Shown: one piece after another, positions 50,639-58,578 of the stretch | Layout: each line of letters opens with the position of its first letter | Numbering within the stretch: the stretch's first letter is position 1 | Source of the DNA: SLST01 sp046538735 | GTDB taxonomy: Bacteria; Spirochaetota; Spirochaetia; DSM-27196; SLST01 | Assembly (NCBI GenBank): GCA_046538735.1 | Contig: JBKHII010000011.1 | Location: forward strand, 1-64,000 | Length of the DNA stretch: 64,000 nt | Reading direction: 5' to 3' | Translations under genes and position numbers: made by a program | The notes under the pieces: generated by a model | Database searches by the model: none | Seen by the model: the letters and a program-made list of their open reading frames with translations, nothing else | What the model was told of the DNA's origin: nothing

Positions 50639-52230
50639 GCTTCGTCGTCAGGATTGATCAGGGTTTCCGGCTCGTCTGCCGAGTCTCCTGCCGAATCCCC
50701 GGGTCGCCCTGCGGCGTTACCGACGCTGCGGCCGGAACGCGTGTCCGAGTGGGACGCCGCCGTGGCAATCGGCGCCTGTGACGAGGAAGCGCGGCGGGCC
50801 ACGTTGGCAAGCGCTTCGGGCTCGAGCGGAGCCGAGTGGTAGTATCCTTGAATGAGATCGCAGCCCTGTTCGAGCAGGAAGTCGAGCTGCTCACGGGTCT
50901 CCACACCCTCGGCGAGGACTTGCATACCAAACGCTCGCGACATCGCGACGATCGCCTTCACGATCTCGCGATCATTCGGGCTCTCGTGCACGCCGCTGAT
51001 GAAGCTGCGGTCGATTTTCAACGTATCGAACTCAAAGCGCCGGAGATAACTCATACTCGAGTAGCCGGTGCCGAAGTCGTCGATCGCGAGGCGAGGACCC
51101 ACCGATCGGAGATCGCGCATCTTCGCGATCGCCTCCTCAGGGTCTTCCATGACGGTCGTCTCCGTGATCTCGAGCGTGAGGAACCGGCCGTCAAGGTCGA
51201 GCGACTCCAGGATACCTCCGACTCTCTCTACGAGATCGATCTGCTTGAACTGAGACGGCGAGAGATTCACCGAGACGTAGAGGTCGTCCAACCCCTGCCC
51301 GTGCCAGAGCTTGAGCTGACGACACGCGCGGTAGAGCGTCCATTGCCCCACGAATCGGATTGCTCCGTTCTCCTCGGCAATCGGGATGAAACGGTCGGGG
51401 GCCACGGGACCGAGCTCGTCGTGCGTCCATCGAACGAGCGCTTCCGAGCCTCGAACGCGGCCTTCGCGGTCAAAGAAGGGTTGGTACGCGAGCGCGAGCC
51501 CATCGAACCCTGCCTGGATCGCGTTTCGCAGCTCGACCTCGAGGTACTCCCGCTCGCGGTAGCGCAGACCCATCTCCTGGTCGTAGATGACGAAGGGCTT
51601 GTCGTTTCGCTCGCTCTCCACGAGCGCAATGTCTGCGTTCCCGAGCAGGTCCTCGCGACTCTCTCCATGCTGCGGGTGGACCGCGATGCCGAGATAGCAG
51701 CCAAACCTGACGTCGTCGGCCGGCGGCTCGTGCGGTCGGGAGACCGCCTCCACGATCTGATCTGCGCGCAGCTCCACCCCGTCCACGTTCGGCATGTTGC
51801 GCAGGATGAGGAGGAACTCGTCCAGGCGGTCGCTTTGGTAGATGTTGTCGCCCACGATCCTCCGGATCCGGTCGGCGGTCTTGAACAGGAGCGCCCTGGT
51901 CCGGTCCCGGTAGTTCTTGATCTTGGCGTAATCGTGGTCCAGGCGGAGCAGGCCCACGGCGATCAGCGGTCCACGAGCCTGGTGCAACGTCTCGTGCAGC
52001 GCGCGGCTGAACTCGGTGTCGAAGATGCGGCGAATCGGTAGTCCCGTCGTGGGATTGCGGTTGAGCAGGCCCTGCAGTTCCGATGCACGGGTCTCCAGCT
52101 CACCTCGCTCGTCGCGGGCTCGCTTCAACTCCGCCGAGAGATCGTCTCGAGACGCCTCGAGCTCGGCGATCCGACGGTTCGCGAGCTCCAATCGCTGGCG
52201 GAGCTCCACCACTTCATCCTGGATGCGCAT
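50635..52230 (-). CDS. c-di-GMP phosphodiesterase with degenerate GGDEF and intact EAL domain
   Basis: 531 residues from the ATG at 52230 (GAGG upstream). An N-terminal coiled coil (about 1-60) leads to a GGDEF domain in which the signature is RLDEF, so cyclase activity is unlikely. The EAL domain has GSEALVRW, EITETTVMED, the loop IDDFGTGYS and KIDRSFI, all consistent with active hydrolysis of c-di-GMP. A C-terminal Ala/Ser/Asp-rich tail follows. No transmembrane helix. Likely lowers c-di-GMP, favouring motility. Confidence 0.92.
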   Translation of the reverse strand: MRIQDEVVELRQRLELANRRIAELEASRDDLSAELKRARDERGELETRASELQGLLNRNPTTGLPIRRIFDTEFSRALHETLHQARGPLIAVGLLRLDHDYAKIKNYRDRTRALLFKTADRIRRIVGDNIYQSDRLDEFLLILRNMPNVDGVELRADQIVEAVSRPHEPPADDVRFGCYLGIAVHPQHGESREDLLGNADIALVESERNDKPFVIYDQEMGLRYREREYLEVELRNAIQAGFDGLALAYQPFFDREGRVRGSEALVRWTHDELGPVAPDRFIPIAEENGAIRFVGQWTLYRACRQLKLWHGQGLDDLYVSVNLSPSQFKQIDLVERVGGILESLDLDGRFLTLEITETTVMEDPEEAIAKMRDLRSVGPRLAIDDFGTGYSSMSYLRRFEFDTLKIDRSFISGVHESPNDREIVKAIVAMSRAFGMQVLAEGVETREQLDFLLEQGCDLIQGYYHSAPLEPEALANVARRASSSQAPIATAASHSDTRSGRSVGNAAGRPGDSAGDSADEPETLINPDDEA

Positions 52231-52301
52231 TCGTTCTGCCTCGTGGCTTCGTTCCCCGCTCACTGTCCAGAATAGTATCACATCGCGAGGCAAAGCAGAA
52301 A

Positions 52302-52991
52302 CTAATGGACCGCCAACTTGTAGCCCCTCCCGCGCACGGTCACGATGAGCGACTGCGCATCGCGGTCGTTGAGCTTCTGCCGGAGCCAGGCGATGTGTAC
52401 GTCAACGGTTCGCGTGTACGTCGACTGATCGTAGCCCCACACTGCCGTGAGGAGTCTGTCGCGGTCCACGATCTCACCACGGTGCTCGTAGAGGTACTTG
52501 AGCAGCTTGAACTCCTGCGTGGACAAGGGGGTCGCGATGCCGTCGCGACTCAGTTCCTGCGTGCGGAGGTCGAGGACGAAGTCGCCGATCGGGCAACTCA
52601 TTTCGGTCGACCGCGGACTCATGCTTCTGCGCAGCAACGCTTCCATGCGGGCCTGCAACTCAATCATTTCAAACGGCTTCGTGAGGTAGTCATCCGCGCC
52701 GATCTTGAGTCCGAGCACCTTGTCCACGGGTTCGTCGCGGGCAGTGAGCATCAGCACCGGGGTGGTCACGCCCTTCGCACGCATGTCACGACAGACGGTA
52801 AGCCCATCCATGCCGGGAAGCATCACGTCCAGCACGATGAGGTCGAACGGTACCCCCGTGGCGAGCTGCAGCCCTTCCGGACCGTCGCCGGCCAACTCCA
52901 CCTCGTAGCCGCGGCTCTCCAAACGATCCCGAATCGTCATTGCGATGGCGGTTTCGTCCTCTACAACGAGAATTCGTGCAACACTACTCAT
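52302..52991 (-). CDS. OmpR/PhoB-family response regulator
   Basis: 229 residues. The receiver domain has the acidic pocket VVEDE (11-13), phosphoacceptor D55 in VLDVMLPGMDG and Lys in YLTKPF. The C-terminal winged helix has LSTQEFKLLKYLYEHRGE and YTRTVDVHIAWLRQKL. The ATG overlaps the tail of a broken histidine kinase, the normal arrangement of a two-component pair, but the kinase has lost its N-terminal parts. It is now an orphan regulator downstream of the opp genes. Confidence 0.93.
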   Translation of the reverse strand: MSSVARILVVEDETAIAMTIRDRLESRGYEVELAGDGPEGLQLATGVPFDLIVLDVMLPGMDGLTVCRDMRAKGVTTPVLMLTARDEPVDKVLGLKIGADDYLTKPFEMIELQARMEALLRRSMSPRSTEMSCPIGDFVLDLRTQELSRDGIATPLSTQEFKLLKYLYEHRGEIVDRDRLLTAVWGYDQSTYTRTVDVHIAWLRQKLNDRDAQSLIVTVRGRGYKLAVH

Positions 52992-53151
52992 CGTCTACTT
53001 CGAAGGTCAACCGCACCGTAACGGTCGTGCCCTCCCCCTCGCTACTCTCAATATCGAGATTTCCACCCCTCATCGTCACGATCTGTTTCACGATATTGAG
53101 ACCCAATCCCGTTCCCGGAATCTGGCGATTCTGTGCGGATTCTCCCGCCGC
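52984..53151 (-). pseudogene. C-terminal fragment of a histidine kinase
   Basis: After the TGA of the two-TM protein gene, the same frame continues for 55 codons: QNRQIPGTGLGLNIVKQIV then EGTTVTVRLTFEV. This is the G2 box and last strands of a HATPase domain. The dimerisation helix with His, N-box, G1 and all sensor parts are absent. No start codon with a ribosome site lies before it. Its TAG overlaps the response-regulator ATG. Confidence 0.75.
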
Positions 53152-53718
53152 TCACAGCTCCTCGTGGCGATACGTCACCTCGAGGAACTCCGCCATCGCC
53201 TTGGCGGCGGGTTCGAGCTCGGCGAAATCGGTCGAGTCCTCCACGAACCGGAGCTTCTCCTCGGTCTCGAGCTGCAGCTTATAGTAGACGTTGCGCCGTT
53301 CCACGTACCGGCGGAACCGGCTTCCGAGGAGCGTCGCGCCGGCCTTCTCGTCATCGCGCAGAAAGCGGATGCCCTGGACCACAACGGCGGTGACCTCGGC
53401 GGCCGGCACGACGGAGGTCGAGAGCGCGACGCCCGCGAACCGCTTCACGAACCGCACTTCGCCGGCGTGGCGGTCGAGCTCCACGCGTGAGTTCCAGCCT
53501 GCGACGGCGAGACAGATCGCGGTCACGACGAAGTAGAAGACGGTACCGGCGATCATCTCTCCCGCGAAGTCTTCCCGCCAGTCCACGCTCACGAGAAAGG
53601 ACACGGCAAGGAGCAGCCCGATCCCTCCAAAGAGAAGCCGTCGCACTACGTTCGACTCGATTACGAACAGCTCCTCGGAGGGACGGTTGTAGGAAATGCG
53701 CGATCTCGTCCTGAACAT
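53152..53718 (-). CDS. Two-TM membrane protein of unknown function
   Basis: 188 residues from the ATG at 53718, overlapping the oppF stop (TGATG). Two hydrophobic helices (about 24-42, RLLFGGIGLLLAVSFLV, and 52-72, VFYFVVTAICLAVAG) precede a soluble domain of about 110 residues (RFVKRFAGVAL, VYYKLQLETEEKL). It resembles bacterial PH-like or photosystem-assembly-like small membrane proteins only loosely. It is co-transcribed with opp. Confidence 0.72.
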   Translation of the reverse strand: MFRTRSRISYNRPSEELFVIESNVVRRLLFGGIGLLLAVSFLVSVDWREDFAGEMIAGTVFYFVVTAICLAVAGWNSRVELDRHAGEVRFVKRFAGVALSTSVVPAAEVTAVVVQGIRFLRDDEKAGATLLGSRFRRYVERRNVYYKLQLETEEKLRFVEDSTDFAELEPAAKAMAEFLEVTYRHEEL

Positions 53719-54869
53719 CAGCCGTTTGGTGGATTGTGACAGGCGATGACGTGCCCGTCTTGGCTCTTGCCGAGCACGGGGACCACCCGCTCGCACACGT
53801 CGATCTTCTGCGGGCAGCGTGGGTGGAACGAGCAGCCGAGGGGCGGGTTCACCGGACTCGGTACGTCGCCCTCCGGCGGGCGGAGCTCGTTTGGACGATC
53901 CGGATCGGCGACCGGGACCGCAGAAAGGAGCGATATGGTGTACGGATGCCGCGGGTTCGCGTAGAGCATACCCGCCTCCGCGGTCTCCACGATCTTCCCG
54001 AGATACATGACCGCGACGCGATCCGATATGTACTGCACAATGCTCAGATCGTGCGCCACGAAGACGAAGGTCAGATCGAAGTCGTCCTGCAGCGAGATCA
54101 GCAGGTTCAGAATCTGCGCCTGAATCGAGACGTCCAGCGCGCTCACGGGTTCGTCGCAGACGATGAGCGACGGCGTGAGCGCGAGCGCCCGGGCGATGCC
54201 GATGCGCTGCCGCTGCCCGCCGGAGAATTCGTGCGGGTAGCGGTTCGCTGCCTGCGGCGGGAGACCGACTTTCTCCAGCAGCTCCATCACCCAGCGGTCA
54301 AGGGCGCGACCGGCGTGGGTTCCGTACTCGCGCGGGCCTTCTCCCACGATCTCCTTCACGACCATGTGAGGATTCAACGACGCCCACGGGTCCTGGAAGA
54401 CCATCTGGATCCGGCGTCGGCTTTGCTTGAGCGTCTTCCAGTCCATCGAGAGCAGGTCGGTGTCCTTCGCGATCTCGTTCGCGCGCTTGGACTTCAGGGA
54501 GATCGCCTGCTTCAGCGAGCGGACTCGCTGTCTGTCCGCCTTCGTCTTGCTCGGCTGGGAATCGAGATCGTTCAGCTCCTGCGACAGCTCCGCGACCTCC
54601 TGGTCGAGCTCGCCGACTCGGCGAACGACGTCGTCGTCCGGATCAAGGTAGACCCGCCCGGCGTCCGGCTCGTAGAGTCTGAGCAGACACCTGCCGACGG
54701 TCGTCTTGCCGCAACCGGACTCGCCCACGAGCCCGAGGGTTTCGCCCTTCTTCAGCTCGAGATCGACCCCGTCAACGGCCTTGAGCGCCAGCGTCTTGCT
54801 GGAGAATGCGCTCGCCTTCACCGGAAATACCTTCTTGAGCCCGGTCACCTTCAGTAGTGTATCGCTCAC
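53718..54869 (-). CDS. oppF: Oligopeptide ABC transporter ATPase OppF with coiled-coil insert
   Basis: 383 residues from the GTG at 54869 (GGAGG upstream; GTGA overlap with oppD). Walker A GESGCGKTT, signature FSGGQRQRIGIARA, Walker B LIVCDEPVSALD and a C-terminal Cys motif GCSFHPRCP are as in OppF. Between Walker A and the Q-loop (MVFQDPWASL) sits an extra charged coiled coil of about 65 residues (GELDQEVAELSQELNDL). It powers peptide import with OppD. Confidence 0.92.
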   Translation of the reverse strand: MSDTLLKVTGLKKVFPVKASAFSSKTLALKAVDGVDLELKKGETLGLVGESGCGKTTVGRCLLRLYEPDAGRVYLDPDDDVVRRVGELDQEVAELSQELNDLDSQPSKTKADRQRVRSLKQAISLKSKRANEIAKDTDLLSMDWKTLKQSRRRIQMVFQDPWASLNPHMVVKEIVGEGPREYGTHAGRALDRWVMELLEKVGLPPQAANRYPHEFSGGQRQRIGIARALALTPSLIVCDEPVSALDVSIQAQILNLLISLQDDFDLTFVFVAHDLSIVQYISDRVAVMYLGKIVETAEAGMLYANPRHPYTISLLSAVPVADPDRPNELRPPEGDVPSPVNPPLGCSFHPRCPQKIDVCERVVPVLGKSQDGHVIACHNPPNG

Positions 54870-55876
54870 CGGATGTCCTCCGCGACCTCGTCGCTGTAGA
54901 GATAGCATCGGACCTGATGTCCTACCTCGACCTCCACGAGTGCCGGCTCCGCCTCCCAGCAGCGCGGCATGACTCTCGGACAACGCGGAGCGAATCGGCA
55001 TCCGGACGGGAAGTTGCGATGGTCGGGAAGTGTCCCGCGGATAGCATTCAGAAGCCGACGGCTGCCGTCCGGGTTCTTCTTGACCTCTCCGAGGACGGGG
55101 ATCGAGCCGAGAAGCCCCTGCGCGTATGGGTGCAGCGGCTTCTTGAAGATCCGCCGGACATCGGTTTGCTCAACGGCGACGCCGGCGTACATCACCATGA
55201 CACGATCGGAGAAACTCGCGATGACGGCAAGGTCGTGCGTGATGAACATGATGGACGTTCCGGTCCGCTCTTTGAGATCGCGCATCAGGCGAAGAATCTG
55301 AGCCTGAATGGTGACGTCCAATGCGGTCGTCGGCTCATCCGCGATCATGATGTCCGGCTCGCACGCCATCGCCATCGCGATCATCCCGCGCTGCCGGAGG
55401 CCCCCCGAGAGCTGGAACGGGTACTCGTTCACACGCTCGTCCGGATCGGACATGCCCACGAGAGCGAGCAGGCGTGCGCTCTCCTTGAGCGCCTCCTCCT
55501 TCGTCATGTCCCGGTGGAGCATCAGAGCCTCGGAGATCTGGTAGCCGAGGGTGAAGACGGGGTTCAGGCTCGTCATCGGCTCCTGAAAGATCATCGAGAT
55601 GTTGTTTCCCCTGACCTTCCGCATCTCCCGCTCGGAGATCGTGAGGAGATCCCGCCCGCGGAAGAGCACCCGTCCAGCCTCGATTCTGCCGGGCGGGTCG
55701 GGAACGAGTCGCATGATCGACATCGAGGTCTGCGATTTCCCGCATCCGGATTCCCCAACGATGCCGAGTGTCTCGCCCTCGTCCAGTGTGAAGTCCACAC
55801 CGTCTACGGCTCGAACGGTGTATCCGTCCATATGAAAGTGTGTCTTGAGTCCTTTGACTTCCAGGAGATGATCCAT
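54866..55876 (-). CDS. oppD: Oligopeptide ABC transporter ATPase OppD
   Basis: 336 residues from the ATG at 55876 (GAGG six bases upstream). Walker A GESGCGKSQTS, Q-loop MIFQEPMTSLNP, signature LSGGLRQRGMIAMA and Walker B IMIADEPTTALD. The C-terminal cysteine motif (GCRFAPRCP) is typical. It pairs with OppF on the cytoplasmic face of OppB/OppC. Confidence 0.93.
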   Translation of the reverse strand: MDHLLEVKGLKTHFHMDGYTVRAVDGVDFTLDEGETLGIVGESGCGKSQTSMSIMRLVPDPPGRIEAGRVLFRGRDLLTISEREMRKVRGNNISMIFQEPMTSLNPVFTLGYQISEALMLHRDMTKEEALKESARLLALVGMSDPDERVNEYPFQLSGGLRQRGMIAMAMACEPDIMIADEPTTALDVTIQAQILRLMRDLKERTGTSIMFITHDLAVIASFSDRVMVMYAGVAVEQTDVRRIFKKPLHPYAQGLLGSIPVLGEVKKNPDGSRRLLNAIRGTLPDHRNFPSGCRFAPRCPRVMPRCWEAEPALVEVEVGHQVRCYLYSDEVAEDIR

Positions 55877-55884
55877 GTGCAGCC

Positions 55885-57315
55885 TCAGTGCCTGCTCCTC
55901 GGATCCACGGCATCGCGAATGCCGTCGCCGAAGAAATTCCAGGCGAGAATCGCGAGGAAGATGAGCAGGCCGGGTATGAGAATCCACGGTGCCCGGGTGA
56001 GCACCTGGGTGTTGCGAGCGGCGGAGAGCATGAGCCCCCAACTGCTTTGCGGCTCGGTGATGCCGAGCCCCAACAGGCTCAGCGCGCTCTCGCCGAGGAT
56101 GTATCCCGGAATCGAGAGCGTGAGTGAGACGATGACGTACGACATCGTGTTCGGGAGGATGTGTCGAATGATGACCTTCATGCGGGACAGGCCCATCGTG
56201 CGCGCGCTCATCACGTAGTCTTCGTTCTTGAGCGAGAGGATGAGCCCTCGGACGGTGCGCGCGAGACTCGTCCAGCCGATCATTGCGAAAATCGCAACGA
56301 TCAGGAAGTAGACCTGCACGCTCGTGAGGTTCGGAGGGAACGCGGCGCGAATCGCAAGGATGAGGTAGAGCCCGGGGATCGCGATGATGATCTCGGAGAA
56401 CCGCTGCAGTATGTTGTCCACGCGTCCGCCGAAATAGCCGGAGATGCCTCCGATGAGGAGCCCGAGCACGAAGGAGATCGCCACCCCCATAAGACCTACC
56501 GTCAGCGAGACGCGCCCGCCGTGCAGCAGCCTCGAGGCCATATCCCGTCCAAGCAGATCGGTCCCAAGCCAGTAGAAGCCGCCGGTGGGCGACGTGACAA
56601 AATGCCTATGAGCGGTGAACAGACCGAGGAACCGATACGGGACTCCGCGCGCGAAGAACCCCAGGAAGTTGCGATTCCCCTTTACGACCCAGAGTGAGCG
56701 CGTCAGCTCCCGACCGCCCACTTCGCGCGTGGCGACCGTGATGAGCTCGCGCGCGTCAGGATCGGGATCCTGTTCCACGCGTCTCATCGTGTCCCCGATG
56801 AGCCGCGCCGTTTGACTGTCGGGACCGAAGTCATAGTGCTGGGCTGCGGCAGCGAGCAGCTGGTCCCGGCGCTCGGGTGCCGTCTGCGCAGTGGACAGCG
56901 ACATGAGCGGCCGAGCTCCAGGCGTTGGCTCGACCGACACAAGGCGCATGCTCCGCGTGGGAATGACACCGTACTCCTTGAACGCCGCGTTCACCATCCG
57001 TTGCTCGTAGACCCACGGCCTGAACTCGCGCCCGTTCGGTCCGTCGTACATGAAGTAGACGTTGGCGGGCGGGTGGTACGACTTGCGCTTGTCCGTGAAG
57101 GTCATGTCGTAGGGAGAGAGGAAGTCCGCGAGCAGGGCGGTGAGGTAGAAGAACACGAGCAGGGCGAGCCCGATCTTGCCGAGCGTGTGCTTCCGGAACC
57201 GTCGGCGGTAGACGGAGAACATCGACTCGCCGGCGGCCTGCGCATCCTGACGAGATTCCATGATGGTCTGCGATTCGGGCGACGCAGTTGGTGTAGGTTC
57301 GTGTCTGTCTGCCAT
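55885..57315 (-). CDS. oppC: Oligopeptide ABC transporter permease OppC with large periplasmic insert
   Basis: 476 residues; the frame is open upstream but the ATG at 57315 overlaps the oppB TGA and starts homology. TM1 (IGLALLVFFYLTALLADF, about 47-65) is followed by about 200 residues of periplasmic insert. The binding-protein-dependent permease core follows, with TDLLGRDMASRLLHGGRVSL and the EAA loop SARTMGLSRMKVIIRHILP. The insert is much longer than in E. coli OppC. Confidence 0.92.
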   Translation of the reverse strand: MADRHEPTPTASPESQTIMESRQDAQAAGESMFSVYRRRFRKHTLGKIGLALLVFFYLTALLADFLSPYDMTFTDKRKSYHPPANVYFMYDGPNGREFRPWVYEQRMVNAAFKEYGVIPTRSMRLVSVEPTPGARPLMSLSTAQTAPERRDQLLAAAAQHYDFGPDSQTARLIGDTMRRVEQDPDPDARELITVATREVGGRELTRSLWVVKGNRNFLGFFARGVPYRFLGLFTAHRHFVTSPTGGFYWLGTDLLGRDMASRLLHGGRVSLTVGLMGVAISFVLGLLIGGISGYFGGRVDNILQRFSEIIIAIPGLYLILAIRAAFPPNLTSVQVYFLIVAIFAMIGWTSLARTVRGLILSLKNEDYVMSARTMGLSRMKVIIRHILPNTMSYVIVSLTLSIPGYILGESALSLLGLGITEPQSSWGLMLSAARNTQVLTRAPWILIPGLLIFLAILAWNFFGDGIRDAVDPRSRH

Positions 57316-58442
57316 CAGCTGATCCTGATCCGTGGATCCGCGAGCGCGAGCATGATGTCCGCGACGAGGTTTCCAAGCATGAGAAGAATGACGCCGTAGA
57401 TGAGGCTCCCGACCACCAGATACGTATCCTGACTGAGCAGGGCCTGGAGAATCAACTGCCCGAGCCCCGGCCACGCAAGAACGGCTTCCACGAGCGGCGT
57501 GCCGGACATGATGGCACCGAGCTGAAAGCCGAGAATCGTGATCATGGGGTTGATCGCGTTCCGAAGCGCGTGCCGGTAGACCACCTTGCGCTCGGTCTGC
57601 CCTTTGGATCGTGCCGTTACTACGTACTGCTGTCCGAGCACGTCCAGCATGTTCGCTCGCATGACTCGGGTGAGCGACGCCATGGCAGACGTTCCCAGCA
57701 CGAAAACCGGTACGATCATATGGCGCGCGATATCGAGCGCCGCTCGGAGCGGGCCGAAGAGATTGGAGTCGAGGCTTCGCATCCCGCCGAGAGGTAGCGG
57801 TATGCCGGTCGTGGCTATGAGGTATATCAACAGGAAGGCGAGAAAGAAGTTCGGTATGGCGAGGCCCACGAAGGCGACGACCGACAACGCCTGATCCTGC
57901 CACTTGTACTGCTTCGTCGCGGCTATGACGCCAAGGGGAATACTGATCCCCCAGGCGAACACGAGGGCCGTCACGGCGAGCAAGAGCGTGTTCGTCGCTC
58001 GTTGGCTCACCAGCGCGAACACCGGCGTCCGGTACGTCGCGGAGTACCCGAAGTCGCCGCGGACCGCGTTCCAGATATAGCGAAAGAAGCGCTCGTGCCA
58101 CGGCTGGCCAACACCGAACTGGTCGCGAATCCGATCCACGAACGCCGGATCGATACCGGGCGTTACGTCGAGCTGCGAGAACGCGTCTCCGGGCGCGAGC
58201 TCAACCAGGATGAAGCCGAGCGCGATCACGATCAGCAGGATCGGCACGATTGAAACGAGCCTGCGCAGGATGAACTGGAGCAGAGCGGGGCTCAGCCATA
58301 CGAGGCGTACGAGCCAGGATACTCCCTCGGCGATCAGGAGTGAGGCGAACCACCCGAGTCCGGTCGCAGCAAGGAGCAGTACAAAGACGGCGACGTCAAC
58401 GACGAACGTCAGCCGCCGGTCGATTCGTTGAGTTAGTTTCAT
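57315..58442 (-). CDS. oppB: Oligopeptide ABC transporter permease OppB
   Basis: 375 residues. An additional N-terminal helix (about 10-32) precedes the usual OppB/DppB layout: RRLVSIVPILLIVIALGFIL is the first core helix, then LAPGDAF and IDPAFVDRIRDQFGV. The EAA loop is TARSKGQTERKVVYRHALRNA and the end LVADIMLALADPRIR. It forms the inner-membrane channel with OppC. Confidence 0.94.
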   Translation of the reverse strand: MKLTQRIDRRLTFVVDVAVFVLLLAATGLGWFASLLIAEGVSWLVRLVWLSPALLQFILRRLVSIVPILLIVIALGFILVELAPGDAFSQLDVTPGIDPAFVDRIRDQFGVGQPWHERFFRYIWNAVRGDFGYSATYRTPVFALVSQRATNTLLLAVTALVFAWGISIPLGVIAATKQYKWQDQALSVVAFVGLAIPNFFLAFLLIYLIATTGIPLPLGGMRSLDSNLFGPLRAALDIARHMIVPVFVLGTSAMASLTRVMRANMLDVLGQQYVVTARSKGQTERKVVYRHALRNAINPMITILGFQLGAIMSGTPLVEAVLAWPGLGQLILQALLSQDTYLVVGSLIYGVILLMLGNLVADIMLALADPRIRIS

Positions 58443-58526
58443 CTCATCTCCACAACCACGTGAAGGTCATCATGACGACGGCGAACAGTCAGCATGATGA
58501 GGTCCGCGTGGAACACTCGAAAGAGT

Positions 58527-58549
58527 CCGGCCCAAACGAGTTGGGCCGG
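58527..58549. terminator. Intercistronic hairpin between oppA and oppB
   Basis: CCGGCCCAA/TTGGGCCGG, perfect 9-bp stem and 5-nt loop, in the 136-bp oppA-oppB gap. No T-tract on the minus strand. It probably protects oppA mRNA or attenuates readthrough. Confidence 0.6.
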
Positions 58550-58578
58550 ATCAAGTCTCTACTCTTTTTGCAACTCGG

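Noticed and set aside
55885..58101. A 738-residue version of oppC
   Set aside because: The upstream portion is a shadow of oppB; the ATG at 57315 overlaps the oppB stop.
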